The translations under genes were made by a program, and so were the position numbers. A stretch of DNA of 64,000 nucleotides from Planctomycetota bacterium. GTDB lineage: Bacteria > Planctomycetota > Planctomycetia > Pirellulales > Lacipirellulaceae. Positions within the stretch are counted from its first letter, which is position 1; every line of letters begins with the position of its first letter. The stretch is from positions 1 through 64,000 of the forward strand of contig JAKOXH010000026.1 of the NCBI GenBank assembly GCA_029781135.1. Direction: 5' to 3'. Below the pieces are notes generated by a model that saw nothing but the letters and a program-made list of their open reading frames with translations, had not been told where the DNA came from and did no database searches. Below are positions 31,232 through 39,795 of this stretch, piece by piece.

Positions 31232-31273
31232 TTACAGTTTCTTCGTCGGGTAAATGTTATCGTTGAACTCGCG

Positions 31274-31645
31274 TCAATCGACCGCTCCGACACGGAAGCG
31301 GAGGTCGCGGATTTTCGCGTCGGGAACTTCGACCTGGAGCTTCTTGAGGACTTCTTGTTTTTGGAATGTCAGTTCTTGAACGGTCATCGAGTTGGCTACC
31401 GTGATTTCCAACACACCGCGGCGGAGCCGGCCTGGGCAGGTGTATTTGGCCAGCACCGGACCGACGGCGGCTTGCCAGGCGGTGGCGAAGTTCGCATCGG
31501 CTTGGATCCGGCCATAACCGCGGGCGGTGATCAATTGGGCAATGACATTGCCGATCGCTTTGGGTTTGCGCGCGTGGTAGCGGCGCTGCTCGCGCTCGCG
31601 GCGAGCGAGGAAGTCGGCGGCATCTTGAGGGTGGTTTGTCGGCAA
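31274..31645 (-). CDS. dciA: DciA-like protein (DUF721), helicase-loading factor
   Basis: A protein of about 123 residues. The C-terminal half carries the DUF721 pattern: WQAAVGPVLAKYTCPGRLRRGVLEI, then VANSMTVQELTFQKQEVLKKL. DciA binds and helps load the replicative helicase DnaB in most bacteria. The position between dnaN and gyrB is the classic one and supports the call. The start is uncertain: the frame begins with TTG at 31645 and no good ribosome site is seen. A short repeat at 31672-31698 lies just upstream. Confidence 0.8.
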   Translation of the reverse strand: MPTNHPQDAADFLARREREQRRYHARKPKAIGNVIAQLITARGYGRIQADANFATAWQAAVGPVLAKYTCPGRLRRGVLEITVANSMTVQELTFQKQEVLKKLQVEVPDAKIRDLRFRVGAVD

Positions 31646-31711
31646 GTTCGGAGGAAACGTGGAAGGGCAGTAAATTCGGCCTCGTGGCCGACGCCAAAGC
31701 CTAGAACTGAA

Positions 31712-32827
31712 TTATCGATCGCGGGCGAGGGGCATGATGACGTAGCCGTAGCCGTCGTCGGTGGTACACACGGCAGCGGCATCGCTGTCTTGCAAATCAA
31801 TCGTGAACGCCTTCTCCGGTTCTAGCACCTTCAAAAAGTCGCTCACAAAACGGGGATCCAGTGTGATCGATATTGGCTGGCCGTCGTAGGCGATCGGCAA
31901 TTCAATGCGTGACTCACCTACCTCGGCCGCCTTGCCGGCCAAGACTAGTGAACCTTCACCAAATGTAAAATCCACGCCGCGGCTTTCCTCGCTAGTAACG
32001 ATCGCCGCTTGGCGGACAGCCGCATTTACGGGGCCAACCGTGAGGCCAATCTTCGTCGAAGTGGGCCGCTGGGGGAACACATCGCGCCAACGGGGATAGC
32101 GCCCTTCGAGCAATCGCGAATAGATCGTGCCGCGCGGGTTCTTCACCAAGATATCGTTCTGGCGAACGGCGATTTGCACTTCGGCATCATCCTCGGTCAA
32201 AGCACGTTCGAGGAGTTGCATGGCACGGGTAGGGACGACGGTGACATCGCCGAACGGGGCCGGCTCGCCGACGGCCTGGGCCGGGCCTTCCATTTTGGCG
32301 AGGCGGCGGCCATCGGTGCCGATCGCCGTAAACGTGCCGTTGTTGAATTCGAGCTTCACACCGCCCAGTGCGTAACGGCTGCTTTCGTTATCGGTCGCGA
32401 AGATCGTGCGGCGAATAAGTTCGCGGAACAGACGGGCCGAGATTTCGTAGTAGCTCGTTTCACCAAACTCGGCAACCGGCGGGAAGTCTTGGGGATTCTC
32501 CGAGGGCAGTTTGAACTGACTGCGTTCGCCGCGGATCTGCGTCCCTTCGCTGCCCGATTCGATACGAAATGTGGCGTCGCTGCTTTCTCGCAGGATCGAG
32601 CCGAAGCGGGCCACCGGCAACACGGCCGCGCCCGGTACATCGACTTCGATACCCGTCACATTGTAGCGAATGCCGACTTCGAGGTCGGTGGCCATCAGCG
32701 TCGCGACGTCGCTCGTTACTTCGAGCTTGACGTTCTGGAGGATGGCTTTCGGGCTACGGGCAGGGGCAATGGGTGCTACCGTCTGGAAGGCATGCAGCAA
32801 TTGTTCACGGTTGCAAATGATCTTCAT
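31712..32827 (-). CDS. dnaN: DNA polymerase III beta subunit (sliding clamp)
   Basis: A 371-residue clamp of three repeated domains: MKIICNREQLLHAFQTVAPI opens domain 1, and GTDGRRLAKMEGP and PVNAAVRQAAIVTSEESRGVDF mark the later domains. It ends with CTTDDGYGYVIMPLA, the usual VMPxR-type terminus in variant form. Length is standard. It lies downstream of dnaA across the probable origin. Confidence 0.97.
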   Translation of the reverse strand: MKIICNREQLLHAFQTVAPIAPARSPKAILQNVKLEVTSDVATLMATDLEVGIRYNVTGIEVDVPGAAVLPVARFGSILRESSDATFRIESGSEGTQIRGERSQFKLPSENPQDFPPVAEFGETSYYEISARLFRELIRRTIFATDNESSRYALGGVKLEFNNGTFTAIGTDGRRLAKMEGPAQAVGEPAPFGDVTVVPTRAMQLLERALTEDDAEVQIAVRQNDILVKNPRGTIYSRLLEGRYPRWRDVFPQRPTSTKIGLTVGPVNAAVRQAAIVTSEESRGVDFTFGEGSLVLAGKAAEVGESRIELPIAYDGQPISITLDPRFVSDFLKVLEPEKAFTIDLQDSDAAAVCTTDDGYGYVIMPLARDR

Positions 32828-33180
32828 CGTGCGTGTTTCCTTTCCTCGTCGATGTTCGATGCCGCCGATGTTTTACGCCCGACGGGCAGGGATGCGTGAA
32901 TTAACAATTGATTATGTAAATCGTTGTAGTAGTAATCTAATGCGAGGGCAAAATGTTGGTAGAGCTGTGTTGGAAAGCTAAAATTCCGGTCCACAAACGA
33001 CTTCGATCAACACACGTGCTGTGGAAAACTGGTTGGTTTCGTGTTGGAACGCTGTTCAGGAAGTGTGGATGGTATGAACGACAGCTGGCAGTGAGTTCGC
33101 GGAGTTCTTCGATTGAGACTTTTGTTCCAAGTTGTTGACGTTTAATCGTCGCGTTTTCCACATTATTCGGTAGGCGGGTT
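32828..33180. other. Probable chromosomal replication origin (oriC), dnaA-dnaN intergenic region
   Basis: A 353-base gene-free, comparatively AT-rich gap between dnaA and dnaN. Near-matches to the DnaA box TTATCCACA are TTTTCCACA on the plus strand at 33154-33162, the same on the minus strand at 33020-33028, and CCATCCACA on the minus strand at 33064-33072. The stretch AATTAACAATTGATTATGTA (32899-32918) is a plausible unwinding element. No exact consensus box is present. The dnaN promoter must also lie here. Confidence 0.65.
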
Positions 33181-34350
33181 TTAACGGCTGAGCAAAATAC
33201 GACGCAAGTTGGTGAGCATCTCCTGCAACTGCGGATCATGTTCCGAATCGTGCAGCATCTTGCGGTAGCTGTGCAGGATCGTTGTATGATCGCGGCCACC
33301 GAGGGCGCGACCAATTTCCTTGTAGCTTGTCGCTGCCAAGTCGCGTGCCAGGAATACAACCAAGCCGCGGGCGAATACGGCCGATTGCCGGCGGGTACCG
33401 CTCTTCAGTTGTGATTGAGGCACGTTTTGCTGGCGGGCAACGACAGCAATGATCTCGCGCAACGTTGGTTTTCGTGCGGCGCGATCTTGAATCAACTGTT
33501 CCGCTGCGTTTTGGTCGACAGCTGTGTTTTTTTGAGATGCACAGAGTTCAAATACCGCACCGAAAAGCTGGTTGGGAGAACCTTCCAGGCTGTGCGCCAG
33601 GCGATTTGCCGTTGCCTCGGTCAACGTGCGACTTAGTGCGGAGGCCGTGTAACGGATGATGCGGGCGCGGACCGCTTCGCCCGGCGGCATGAGTTGGACC
33701 AGGAGGCCACCGGCTAGCCGGCTACGCACGTCGGCCGTGAGATTGGCCAGAGTATTCGGCGGCGTTGTGGCGGTGACGATCACAATGCCGCCGCATTCGT
33801 CGTAACCATCGAGCGTGTACCGTAACTCCTGCATGGTGTGAGGTTCAGACGGCAGGGATTGCAGATCTTCAATCACCAACAATTGCCGGCCGCGAAATTC
33901 CCGGCGAAAATCAAGCTCGCTCTGCCGCTTGGCGGCATCGTGCAGCTTGTGACGAAAATCGGCGGCGGTTGTGTAGACCGCACTCTCTTCGCCGTGCCGC
34001 GATTGCCAATGGCGCACGAGCCCTTGGGCCAGGTGCGATTTTCCGACACCGCTTGGGCCAAAGAGAACGAGTAACTGATAATTGTTCGCGGCCAGTGAGG
34101 TCAGCGATGTCGATTCACGTTGCAGCACGCTCTCGATCGTTGAGGCCACAAGTCGATTTTCAGAACCGACAACAAACGCGGGGAAGGGCCGCGGCACCGC
34201 GGAGTTTTCTGACGATAAGTCGCCCGGCATCAGCATGCGGCCAGACAACGGAATATCGGTGACACAATCGACCATCTTCGGTTCCGTCCGCCCCGGCAAC
34301 GAGCCATCCTCGTTCAACGACGAGGGAGCTTGCTGGTGGAAAATAGGCAT
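33181..34350 (-). CDS. dnaA: Chromosomal replication initiator DnaA (short form)
   Basis: A 389-residue DnaA, below the usual 440-520. Walker A is LLVLFGPSGVGKSH. The Walker B region reads LLVIEDLQSL where most DnaA have LLIDDIQFL. The C-terminal DNA-binding signature GGRDHTTILHSYRKM and preceding SYKEIGRALG are intact. The first 75 residues do not resemble domain I (the DnaB/DiaA-binding part), which seems absent or replaced by a disordered stretch. It binds DnaA boxes and opens oriC. Start taken at 34350; a later start is possible. Confidence 0.93.
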   Translation of the reverse strand: MPIFHQQAPSSLNEDGSLPGRTEPKMVDCVTDIPLSGRMLMPGDLSSENSAVPRPFPAFVVGSENRLVASTIESVLQRESTSLTSLAANNYQLLVLFGPSGVGKSHLAQGLVRHWQSRHGEESAVYTTAADFRHKLHDAAKRQSELDFRREFRGRQLLVIEDLQSLPSEPHTMQELRYTLDGYDECGGIVIVTATTPPNTLANLTADVRSRLAGGLLVQLMPPGEAVRARIIRYTASALSRTLTEATANRLAHSLEGSPNQLFGAVFELCASQKNTAVDQNAAEQLIQDRAARKPTLREIIAVVARQQNVPQSQLKSGTRRQSAVFARGLVVFLARDLAATSYKEIGRALGGRDHTTILHSYRKMLHDSEHDPQLQEMLTNLRRILLSR

Positions 34351-34494
34351 GCAAATTGGCCGCTAAGGCGACCGATCCTGTGGGCCGCAAGAGGGGCGTT
34401 TAGGAGCATTATTTCACGGCAAAAAAGGGAACCCAAATTCTACCCGATTTGGGGTCTGGGCGGGAGCATCCGCCGGCAAAAAAAGGACGAGTTT

Positions 34495-35721
34495 TTATCG
34501 CCCCAAACTATTGCAGACATTGATGATACGTCGAGCGGCAAGTTCCACTTCCTGGCGGGTTGTGCCGATGCCGAAGCTGAATCGTAGCGAACCGGATACA
34601 ACGGCCGGCTTGAAGCCCATCGCAATGTGAACGGGCGAAGGTCCGCTGGAGCCACTGGCGCATGCGGAGCCGGTTGAGCAGGCGACGCCGGCCTGATCGA
34701 GCGCCATGAAAAGTGCTTGGCGATCGAGGCCTTCGAACGAGATGTTCGACGTGTTTGGCAAACGGGACGCAGCACGGCCAATTACCTTGATTTCGCAAGT
34801 TGCAATGGGTGAGGCAGGTCTTCCGTCGTCGGCACGACCGCAAATGAGCGATTCGAAATAGTCGCGGAGCTGGCCCATTCGCGCCGCCCATTCCGACCGA
34901 TGGACTTGCCAGAGTTCAAGTGCCGTCCGCAATCCGACAACAAGGGCAACGGACTCTGTGCCCGGTCGCAAATCGCCCTGTTGATGACCACCGAATAAGA
35001 GCGGTTGAACGTCAACATCGTGGCGGATAACGAGCGCGCCGATGCCGACGGGGCCGCCAAGTTTATGGGCCGCGATGGTCATCGTGGCAGCGCCGAGTTC
35101 GCGGAAATTCAGCGGTAATTTGCCGGCGGCCTGCGAGGCATCCGTGTGCAGCGGAATGCCGCGCTCGTTGCAGATGGCGGACATTTCGGCGACGGGTTGA
35201 ATAACGCCGGTTTCGTTATTGGCGAGCATCGCCGCGACGACGCGAGTATCGGAGGTGAGCAGGCCGGGCAGGTCGCTCACCTGCAGAACGCTGTTGGCGT
35301 CGACGCCGAGGCGATCGATTTTGTAGCCGATGCGCGACAAGTGCTCGCCGAGAGTGGCGATGCTGGGGTGCTCGATGGAAGAGAGCAGGGCACGAGAGGC
35401 GGCGGGCGAAGAGGGGGCCGGGGGCGGGGACGCCCCGGCTCGCTGGGGGCGTTCGAGGAGGCCGCAGATCGCGAGGTTGTTCGATTCTGTGCCGCCGCTC
35501 GTGAAGACAACCCGATCAGGGGTGGGGCCGGTGGTGCTGGCTCCGAGGAGTTCCGCAATTCGGTCGCGGGCGTCTTCGAGCTTGCGGCGAGCGGCGCGGC
35601 CGAACGAATGCTGGCTGACCGGGTTCAATAAAGGCTCCTGCCAGCAGGCGCGCATCGCTTCGACGACCTCCGGCAGGACGGGTGTGGTGGCGTTGTGGTC
35701 GAGGTAGATCGCAGCAGGCAT
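34495..35721 (-). CDS. Cysteine desulfurase (NifS/IscS class)
   Basis: A 408-residue PLP enzyme that takes sulfur from cysteine for Fe-S clusters and thiolation. The start MPAAIYLDHNATTP at 35721 is the family start. FTSGGTESNNLAI, LLSSIEHPSI, LHTDASQAAGK and the PLP lysine in IAAHKLGGPVGIGAL are present. The catalytic Cys loop is CSTGSACASGSSGPSP. Residues about 87-108 (GASPPPAPSSPAASR) are an extra Ala/Pro stretch encoded by a CCGGGGGCGGGGACGCCCCG repeat. No isc or suf partner is adjacent. Confidence 0.93.
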   Translation of the reverse strand: MPAAIYLDHNATTPVLPEVVEAMRACWQEPLLNPVSQHSFGRAARRKLEDARDRIAELLGASTTGPTPDRVVFTSGGTESNNLAICGLLERPQRAGASPPPAPSSPAASRALLSSIEHPSIATLGEHLSRIGYKIDRLGVDANSVLQVSDLPGLLTSDTRVVAAMLANNETGVIQPVAEMSAICNERGIPLHTDASQAAGKLPLNFRELGAATMTIAAHKLGGPVGIGALVIRHDVDVQPLLFGGHQQGDLRPGTESVALVVGLRTALELWQVHRSEWAARMGQLRDYFESLICGRADDGRPASPIATCEIKVIGRAASRLPNTSNISFEGLDRQALFMALDQAGVACSTGSACASGSSGPSPVHIAMGFKPAVVSGSLRFSFGIGTTRQEVELAARRIINVCNSLGR

Positions 35722-35913
35722 ACGTCCATCATAGGCGGACGGATAGGCGGCGAAAATCAGCAGGAAAACAGGGCGAAATCTGCCATTGGGAGCCGTTTGC
35801 CGGGCGAGTACCATTCGGGACCGCAAAACAAAGGTGTTTGGCAGAGCTCGCTCCGCTCTGCGTCGCGGCTAAACACCGGAGATCGACCGCCGCACTGTTT
35901 ACGGAGACTACGC

Positions 35914-36558
35914 ATGCCTTCATTTCAGACGTTTGTTCGGGCGACGGTGATGGCGGCCGTGGTTGCTGTCGTGGTGAAGGGCTGGCACCTTTACGGGCCG
36001 ACGAACGAGCAGGTGCAATCGGCCGTTGCACAGGCAACCGACGTCGGGCGAGCGATCCTCGACCGCTGGAAGCCAAGACCAAAGACGACCGTTCAGGATC
36101 CGCGATTGGCCGCCCCGCGAGCTCGATTGCTGACGCCGCCGGCGATGCCGCCGAACACCACCCAAGCCGCTGCTCCGCCATTGTTGCCGGCAACTCAACC
36201 AGAGGCCCCGAATTTGTTGTCGGCCCAAAGCGCGACAACCCCAAAGCGGCCTAATCCATCGACGACGCCCGCGGCAAATCAAGCAACGCCGCCTGCTAAC
36301 GCCGCCTTGAAAGACCGCATGCCAGAGTTGATGTCGCGATTAGCACAACTTGGAGCGGCCGATACGAATATGGTACCTTGGGGTGACGGAGGGCAGATGT
36401 ATCGTTTCAGTTGCCGCGCTCCGCTCGCCAACGCGCCCATCATGATGCAACATTTTGAATCCGTCGCGGCGGAGCCAACGAAAGCGGTCGAGCAAGTAGT
36501 GGCAAAATTAGAGGCGTGGCGCGTGGCACAGCATGATGGCGGAACGCTGCGATATTAG
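35914..36558 (+). CDS. Planctomycete hypothetical protein with N-terminal membrane segment
   Basis: A 214-residue protein. The start MPSFQTFVRATVMAAVVAVVVKG is one membrane anchor or uncleaved signal. Residues about 50-130 are Pro/Ala/Thr-rich and probably disordered. The C-terminal 75 residues (PWGDGGQMYRFSCRAPLANA, then FESVAAEPTKAVEQVVAKLEAWR) have the look of a compact conserved domain. I do not know its function. Likely anchored with the C-terminal domain outside the cytoplasm. Confidence 0.7.
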   Translation: MPSFQTFVRATVMAAVVAVVVKGWHLYGPTNEQVQSAVAQATDVGRAILDRWKPRPKTTVQDPRLAAPRARLLTPPAMPPNTTQAAAPPLLPATQPEAPNLLSAQSATTPKRPNPSTTPAANQATPPANAALKDRMPELMSRLAQLGAADTNMVPWGDGGQMYRFSCRAPLANAPIMMQHFESVAAEPTKAVEQVVAKLEAWRVAQHDGGTLRY

Positions 36559-36644
36559 CAGTTGCTGCTGGACTCCTTTTTCCGTTTCATTGTCGGAAGC
36601 GAACCCTCCCCCCTGGCTCCTCCCTACAAGGGAGGGGGATTGTC

Positions 36645-37409
36645 GTGGCGAAGTCGCATCGAACATGGCAGTGTGCTTCCTACCAGCGTCGGGGACGTTG
36701 TGCGAACGCGGCGGACGCATTGACGGCTTATACTGTGTCGCCGCGCATATGGAGCCAGCTGCTTCTCGATAGCGATGGCGACGCACCGAAAAGCTCAAAC
36801 GGGGTAGCGGTGGAACCTTGTAGCCGATTGGAAGCGGTACTGTTTTTGGCTCGCGAACCGCTTTCACTGCGTAAGCTGGCGCAAATGGCCAATCTGGCGG
36901 ATGCGACGGAAGCCCGAACGATGCTGGAGTGCTTGCGGAATCGCTACGACGACCGCAACTGCGCGTTTCAGGTAGCGCAAGTGGCGGGTGGCTATCAGTT
37001 GCTCAGTCGGCGGGAATTTGTCCAATGGCTGCGGCCGCGGAACTCGGCCGATCGCGAAATTCGGCTTTCCCCCCCCGCCTTGGAGACGCTATCGGTGGTG
37101 GCGTACCGTCAACCCGTTTTACGGGCTGAGGTGGAGGCCATTCGCGGGGTCGCCTGCGGCGAAATTCTGCGGCATTTGATGGACCTCGACCTTCTCCGGA
37201 TAGTGGGGCGGTCGGACGAGCTGGGCCGACCCCTCCGGTACGGCACAACGAAGCGATTTCTCGAAGTATTCGGTCTATGTAATTTGGACCAGCTGCCTGG
37301 GGCGGCCGAATTGCGGCACGCCCCGGCTGCCGACGATACAACCGGTGATGCGGCGGCCGAATTTTCTGGTTCGAGCGCTGGCTTGACCGACGGCCTTGAA
37401 GCTGCATAG
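36645..37409 (+). CDS. scpB: Chromosome segregation protein ScpB-like
   Basis: A 254-residue protein whose residues about 60-225 match ScpB, the winged-helix dimer that joins SMC and ScpA in the condensin complex. Matching blocks are RLEAVLFLAREPLSLRKLAQ, then ETLSVVAYRQPVLRAEVEAIRG, and PLRYGTTKRFLEVFGLCNLDQLP. The first 55 residues are extra and contain four Cys with unclear role. GTG at 36645 has GGAGGGGG upstream, but that motif is also part of a short CCCTCC/GGAGGG hairpin, so a later start is possible. No scpA or smc nearby. Confidence 0.85.
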   Translation: MAKSHRTWQCASYQRRGRCANAADALTAYTVSPRIWSQLLLDSDGDAPKSSNGVAVEPCSRLEAVLFLAREPLSLRKLAQMANLADATEARTMLECLRNRYDDRNCAFQVAQVAGGYQLLSRREFVQWLRPRNSADREIRLSPPALETLSVVAYRQPVLRAEVEAIRGVACGEILRHLMDLDLLRIVGRSDELGRPLRYGTTKRFLEVFGLCNLDQLPGAAELRHAPAADDTTGDAAAEFSGSSAGLTDGLEAA

Positions 37410-37604
37410 GCTGTGTGTTTTGCAAACCGTGGTAAGATCGTAGCTGCTGTTTGGGGGACGGTGAGTAAGTGAGTAATTGAATAGGCGCTGCGTGTTCGTT
37501 TCGGCCGCGGGCCGATTCATCTACTCGCCTACTCACCCCACGTTCGTCGTCGCCGCTCGAGCGACCAAACGGTCAACGATCGAAGTATTTTGGAGATACC
37601 AACG

Positions 37605-37985
37605 ATGAGTCTGGAAGAATTGCGTGCCGTTGCCCTGTTGGAACGTCAGCTCAAGGCTGCGCGAAAGAAAGAAGAAGACGACGACGAGGAAGATGAAGAA
37701 GAGGAAGAAGGCGATGAAGAAGAGTACGACGACGAGGAACTGGATGACGACGAGCTCGATGACGATGACGAGCTCGATGACGACGACTTCGACGATGACG
37801 ATGACGATGACGATTTCGACGACGACGATGAAGACTTCGAGGATGAAGACTTCGACGACGATGAAGAATGGGAGGAAGTCGAGGACGATGAACTAGAGGA
37901 AGACGAAGAAGACGCAGACGACGATGATGAAGATGAAGAAGAGGATGAGTACGAGTACGAATACGAGGATGAAGACGAGGAGTAA
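37605..37985 (+). CDS. Extremely acidic low-complexity protein
   Basis: A 126-residue protein. The first 20 residues (MSLEELRAVALLERQLKAAR) form a plausible amphipathic helix; nearly everything after residue 25 is Asp and Glu with scattered Tyr, Phe and Trp. GGAG lies 10 bases before the ATG. The DNA is an array of GAC/GAT/GAA codons, so length probably varies between strains by slippage. Such proteins can buffer cations or bind basic proteins; no function can be assigned. The complementary strand also shows an open Ser-rich frame, which is a shadow. Confidence 0.75.
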   Translation: MSLEELRAVALLERQLKAARKKEEDDDEEDEEEEEGDEEEYDDEELDDDELDDDDELDDDDFDDDDDDDDFDDDDEDFEDEDFDDDEEWEEVEDDELEEDEEDADDDDEDEEEDEYEYEYEDEDEE

Positions 37986-38006
37986 GCACCCCCCACGAAC
38001 ACGATG

Positions 38007-38089
38007 AAATGACCAATGACCAAGCACCAATGACCAACTCGGACGACTACGCTCCTGCATTGGTCATTGTGATTTGGTCATTGGTCATT
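38007..38089. repeat. ATGACCAATGACCA inverted repeat with T-run (possible terminator)
   Basis: Left arm AAATGACCAATGACCAAGCA (38007 onward) and right arm TTTGGTCATTGGTCATTT (to 38089) pair over most of 30 bases and are followed by a T-run to 38093. Lies between convergent genes and may end transcription of the acidic-protein gene. Confidence 0.75.
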
Positions 38090-38144
38090 TTTTTGCGCGT
38101 AAGATGGCTGAATAGGGCGCGAGTACGGATAGAACTGTGGGACG

Positions 38145-39446
38145 CTAATCGTCGTCCTTGTCCTTGAGTTGGAACAATCGCTGCAGAGCGTCGAGCAGCG
38201 TGTGGAACGAGCCGTGGCGGGATTCGTCGCGGAGGGATTCGAGCGGCGGATGGAGCAGCTTGGCCAGCAGGCGATCGGCGAACTGCTGAATTTCACGGCG
38301 CGAGCGATCGTCGAGGTCGGGCAGCTTGCCGAATAGCCTTTCGAGCTCGGCGGCCTGGACGGTTTGCAGGCCTTGGCGAAGCCGAGCGATGACCGGACCG
38401 GAGGCGCGATGGCGGGCGTCCGCAATGAATGCCCGAACCTCCTCTTCAACGATTTTCTCGGCGGAGGGCAGGGCGTTCGCGCGGGCTGCGCGGTTGCGTT
38501 CGCATGCTTCGGTGAGATCGTCGATGCCGTAGAGATAGACGCCGATTTCGTTGCCGATCGCCGGCTCGAAATCGCGGGGCACCGCCAGATCGAGCACGAA
38601 CAACGGTCGCCGGTAACGTCCTGTCGCAACCCGCTGGCGGAAGTCGGCGAACGTGACGATGTGGCGTTCGGCCCCGGTGGTGCTAACGACCAGGTCGGCT
38701 GCGACTAATTCGGAATGCAGGTCACTCCAATTAGCGGCGCGGCCTTGCCATTCGCCGGCGAGCCGCTGGGCGCGAGAAAAATCGCGATTCAGCACGACGA
38801 TGCAGCGGGCCCCGGCATCGGTGAGATATTGCAGCGTTTCCTGGGCCATCTCGCCGGCGCCGATGACCAGCACGCGTTTGTCGTCGAAGCGCTCGAAGAC
38901 GCGTGAGGCAAAATCGGATACGGCCACGCTGGGAATACTTACCCGATGGCGGTGCAGATCGGTTTCGTTGGCCACGCGGCGGGCCACGCGAATTGCGGCT
39001 TGGAAACAACCATGCGTCACAGGGCCGGCGCTACCAATGCTGCTAGCGAGTTCGTAGGCCCGCTTCACTTGGGAAAGTATTTGGCCTTCGCCGACGACCA
39101 TGCTATCCAGACTCGCCGCGACGCGAAACAAATGCCGCACGACCGCATCGCCTTCGAGCGCGGTCAGTTCGCGGCGGGCTTCCTCGAACGGGAAGTTATG
39201 GAAATCGGTGATGAAATGGGTCAGGGCCGGCGGAGCTAAGTCGGCCTGCGGATCAGAGGCTGCCGCGTAAAATTCCACGCGATTGCACGTCGAAATCAGC
39301 ACCGCTTCTTGGTCGGGGCGGATCACGCGCCACGCGGCCAGGGCGTCGGTGGCTTGTTCCGCCGTGAACGCCAACCGCTCGCGAACCGCCAAATTGGAAC
39401 GCTGGTGGCTGCATCCGACCATCGCGATGCGAACAGAGGTGTTCAT
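38145..39446 (-). CDS. hemA: Glutamyl-tRNA reductase
   Basis: A 433-residue enzyme that makes glutamate-1-semialdehyde, the first step of C5 haem biosynthesis. The catalytic cysteine is C54 in LISTCNRVEFY. GCSHQRSNLAVRERLAF, then SMVVGEGQILSQVKRAYELA, and the NADPH site VLVIGAGEMAQETL are intact. The ATG at 39446 begins MNTSVRIAMVGCSH; the frame is open further upstream through a repeat. It follows a HemX/CcsA-like gene, as hemX and hemA are linked in Bacillus. Confidence 0.96.
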   Translation of the reverse strand: MNTSVRIAMVGCSHQRSNLAVRERLAFTAEQATDALAAWRVIRPDQEAVLISTCNRVEFYAAASDPQADLAPPALTHFITDFHNFPFEEARRELTALEGDAVVRHLFRVAASLDSMVVGEGQILSQVKRAYELASSIGSAGPVTHGCFQAAIRVARRVANETDLHRHRVSIPSVAVSDFASRVFERFDDKRVLVIGAGEMAQETLQYLTDAGARCIVVLNRDFSRAQRLAGEWQGRAANWSDLHSELVAADLVVSTTGAERHIVTFADFRQRVATGRYRRPLFVLDLAVPRDFEPAIGNEIGVYLYGIDDLTEACERNRAARANALPSAEKIVEEEVRAFIADARHRASGPVIARLRQGLQTVQAAELERLFGKLPDLDDRSRREIQQFADRLLAKLLHPPLESLRDESRHGSFHTLLDALQRLFQLKDKDDD

Positions 39447-39511
39447 AACGGCGATAACGTATGATCTTCTTAGCCAAATGTTCCTTGATTGATACCTGAG
39501 CAGCCAATGGC

Positions 39512-39587
39512 TTGTGGGAGGCCTCTCCGAGGCCGATGGCGTACTCCATCGGATGCCGTCATCGGCGTCGGGAGACGCCTCCCACAA
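39512..39587. repeat. Palindromic repeat, GTGGGAGGCCTCTCCGAGG family
   Basis: Arms TTGTGGGAGGCCTCTCCGAG (39512 onward) and GTCGGGAGACGCCTCCCACA (to about 39586) form a long hairpin in the short leader between the HicB-like gene and hemA. Could influence hemA expression. Confidence 0.85.
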
Positions 39588-39603
39588 ATTAGGTCGACGC
39601 GCT

Positions 39604-39795
39604 TCATGACACGACCAGTTCGTCGATTTTGCGGATACCGGGAATTTGGCCGCTGGTAAGATCGGCGTAGAGATCCTTGAGATGCTCTTTTAGGTCATCA
39701 AGCGTGGTGCCTTGGGTCCAGTAGTCCGGATAATCGACGAAGTAGCCGATGTATCCGCCATCTTCCTCCCAATGGACGTATTTAGCTCTTTGCAT
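39604..39795 (-). CDS. HicB-like protein (orphan)
   Basis: A 63-residue protein, start MQRAKYVHWEEDGGYIGYFVDYPD, then TQGTTLDDLKEHLKDLYADL: the partial RNase-H fold of the HicB/UPF0150 family. No HicA toxin gene is found on either side and no DNA-binding extension is present, so a classical toxin-antitoxin pair is not supported. It overlaps the end of the HemX-like gene by 14 bases and precedes hemA. Confidence 0.8.
   Translation of the reverse strand: MQRAKYVHWEEDGGYIGYFVDYPDYWTQGTTLDDLKEHLKDLYADLTSGQIPGIRKIDELVVS

Noticed and set aside
37646-38023. 125-codon Ser-rich minus frame
   Set aside because: Mirror image of the GAC/GAA codon array of the acidic protein; no ribosome site.
39604-39795. 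HicAB toxin-antitoxin system
   Set aside because: Only a HicB-like gene is present; no HicA-like frame on either side.
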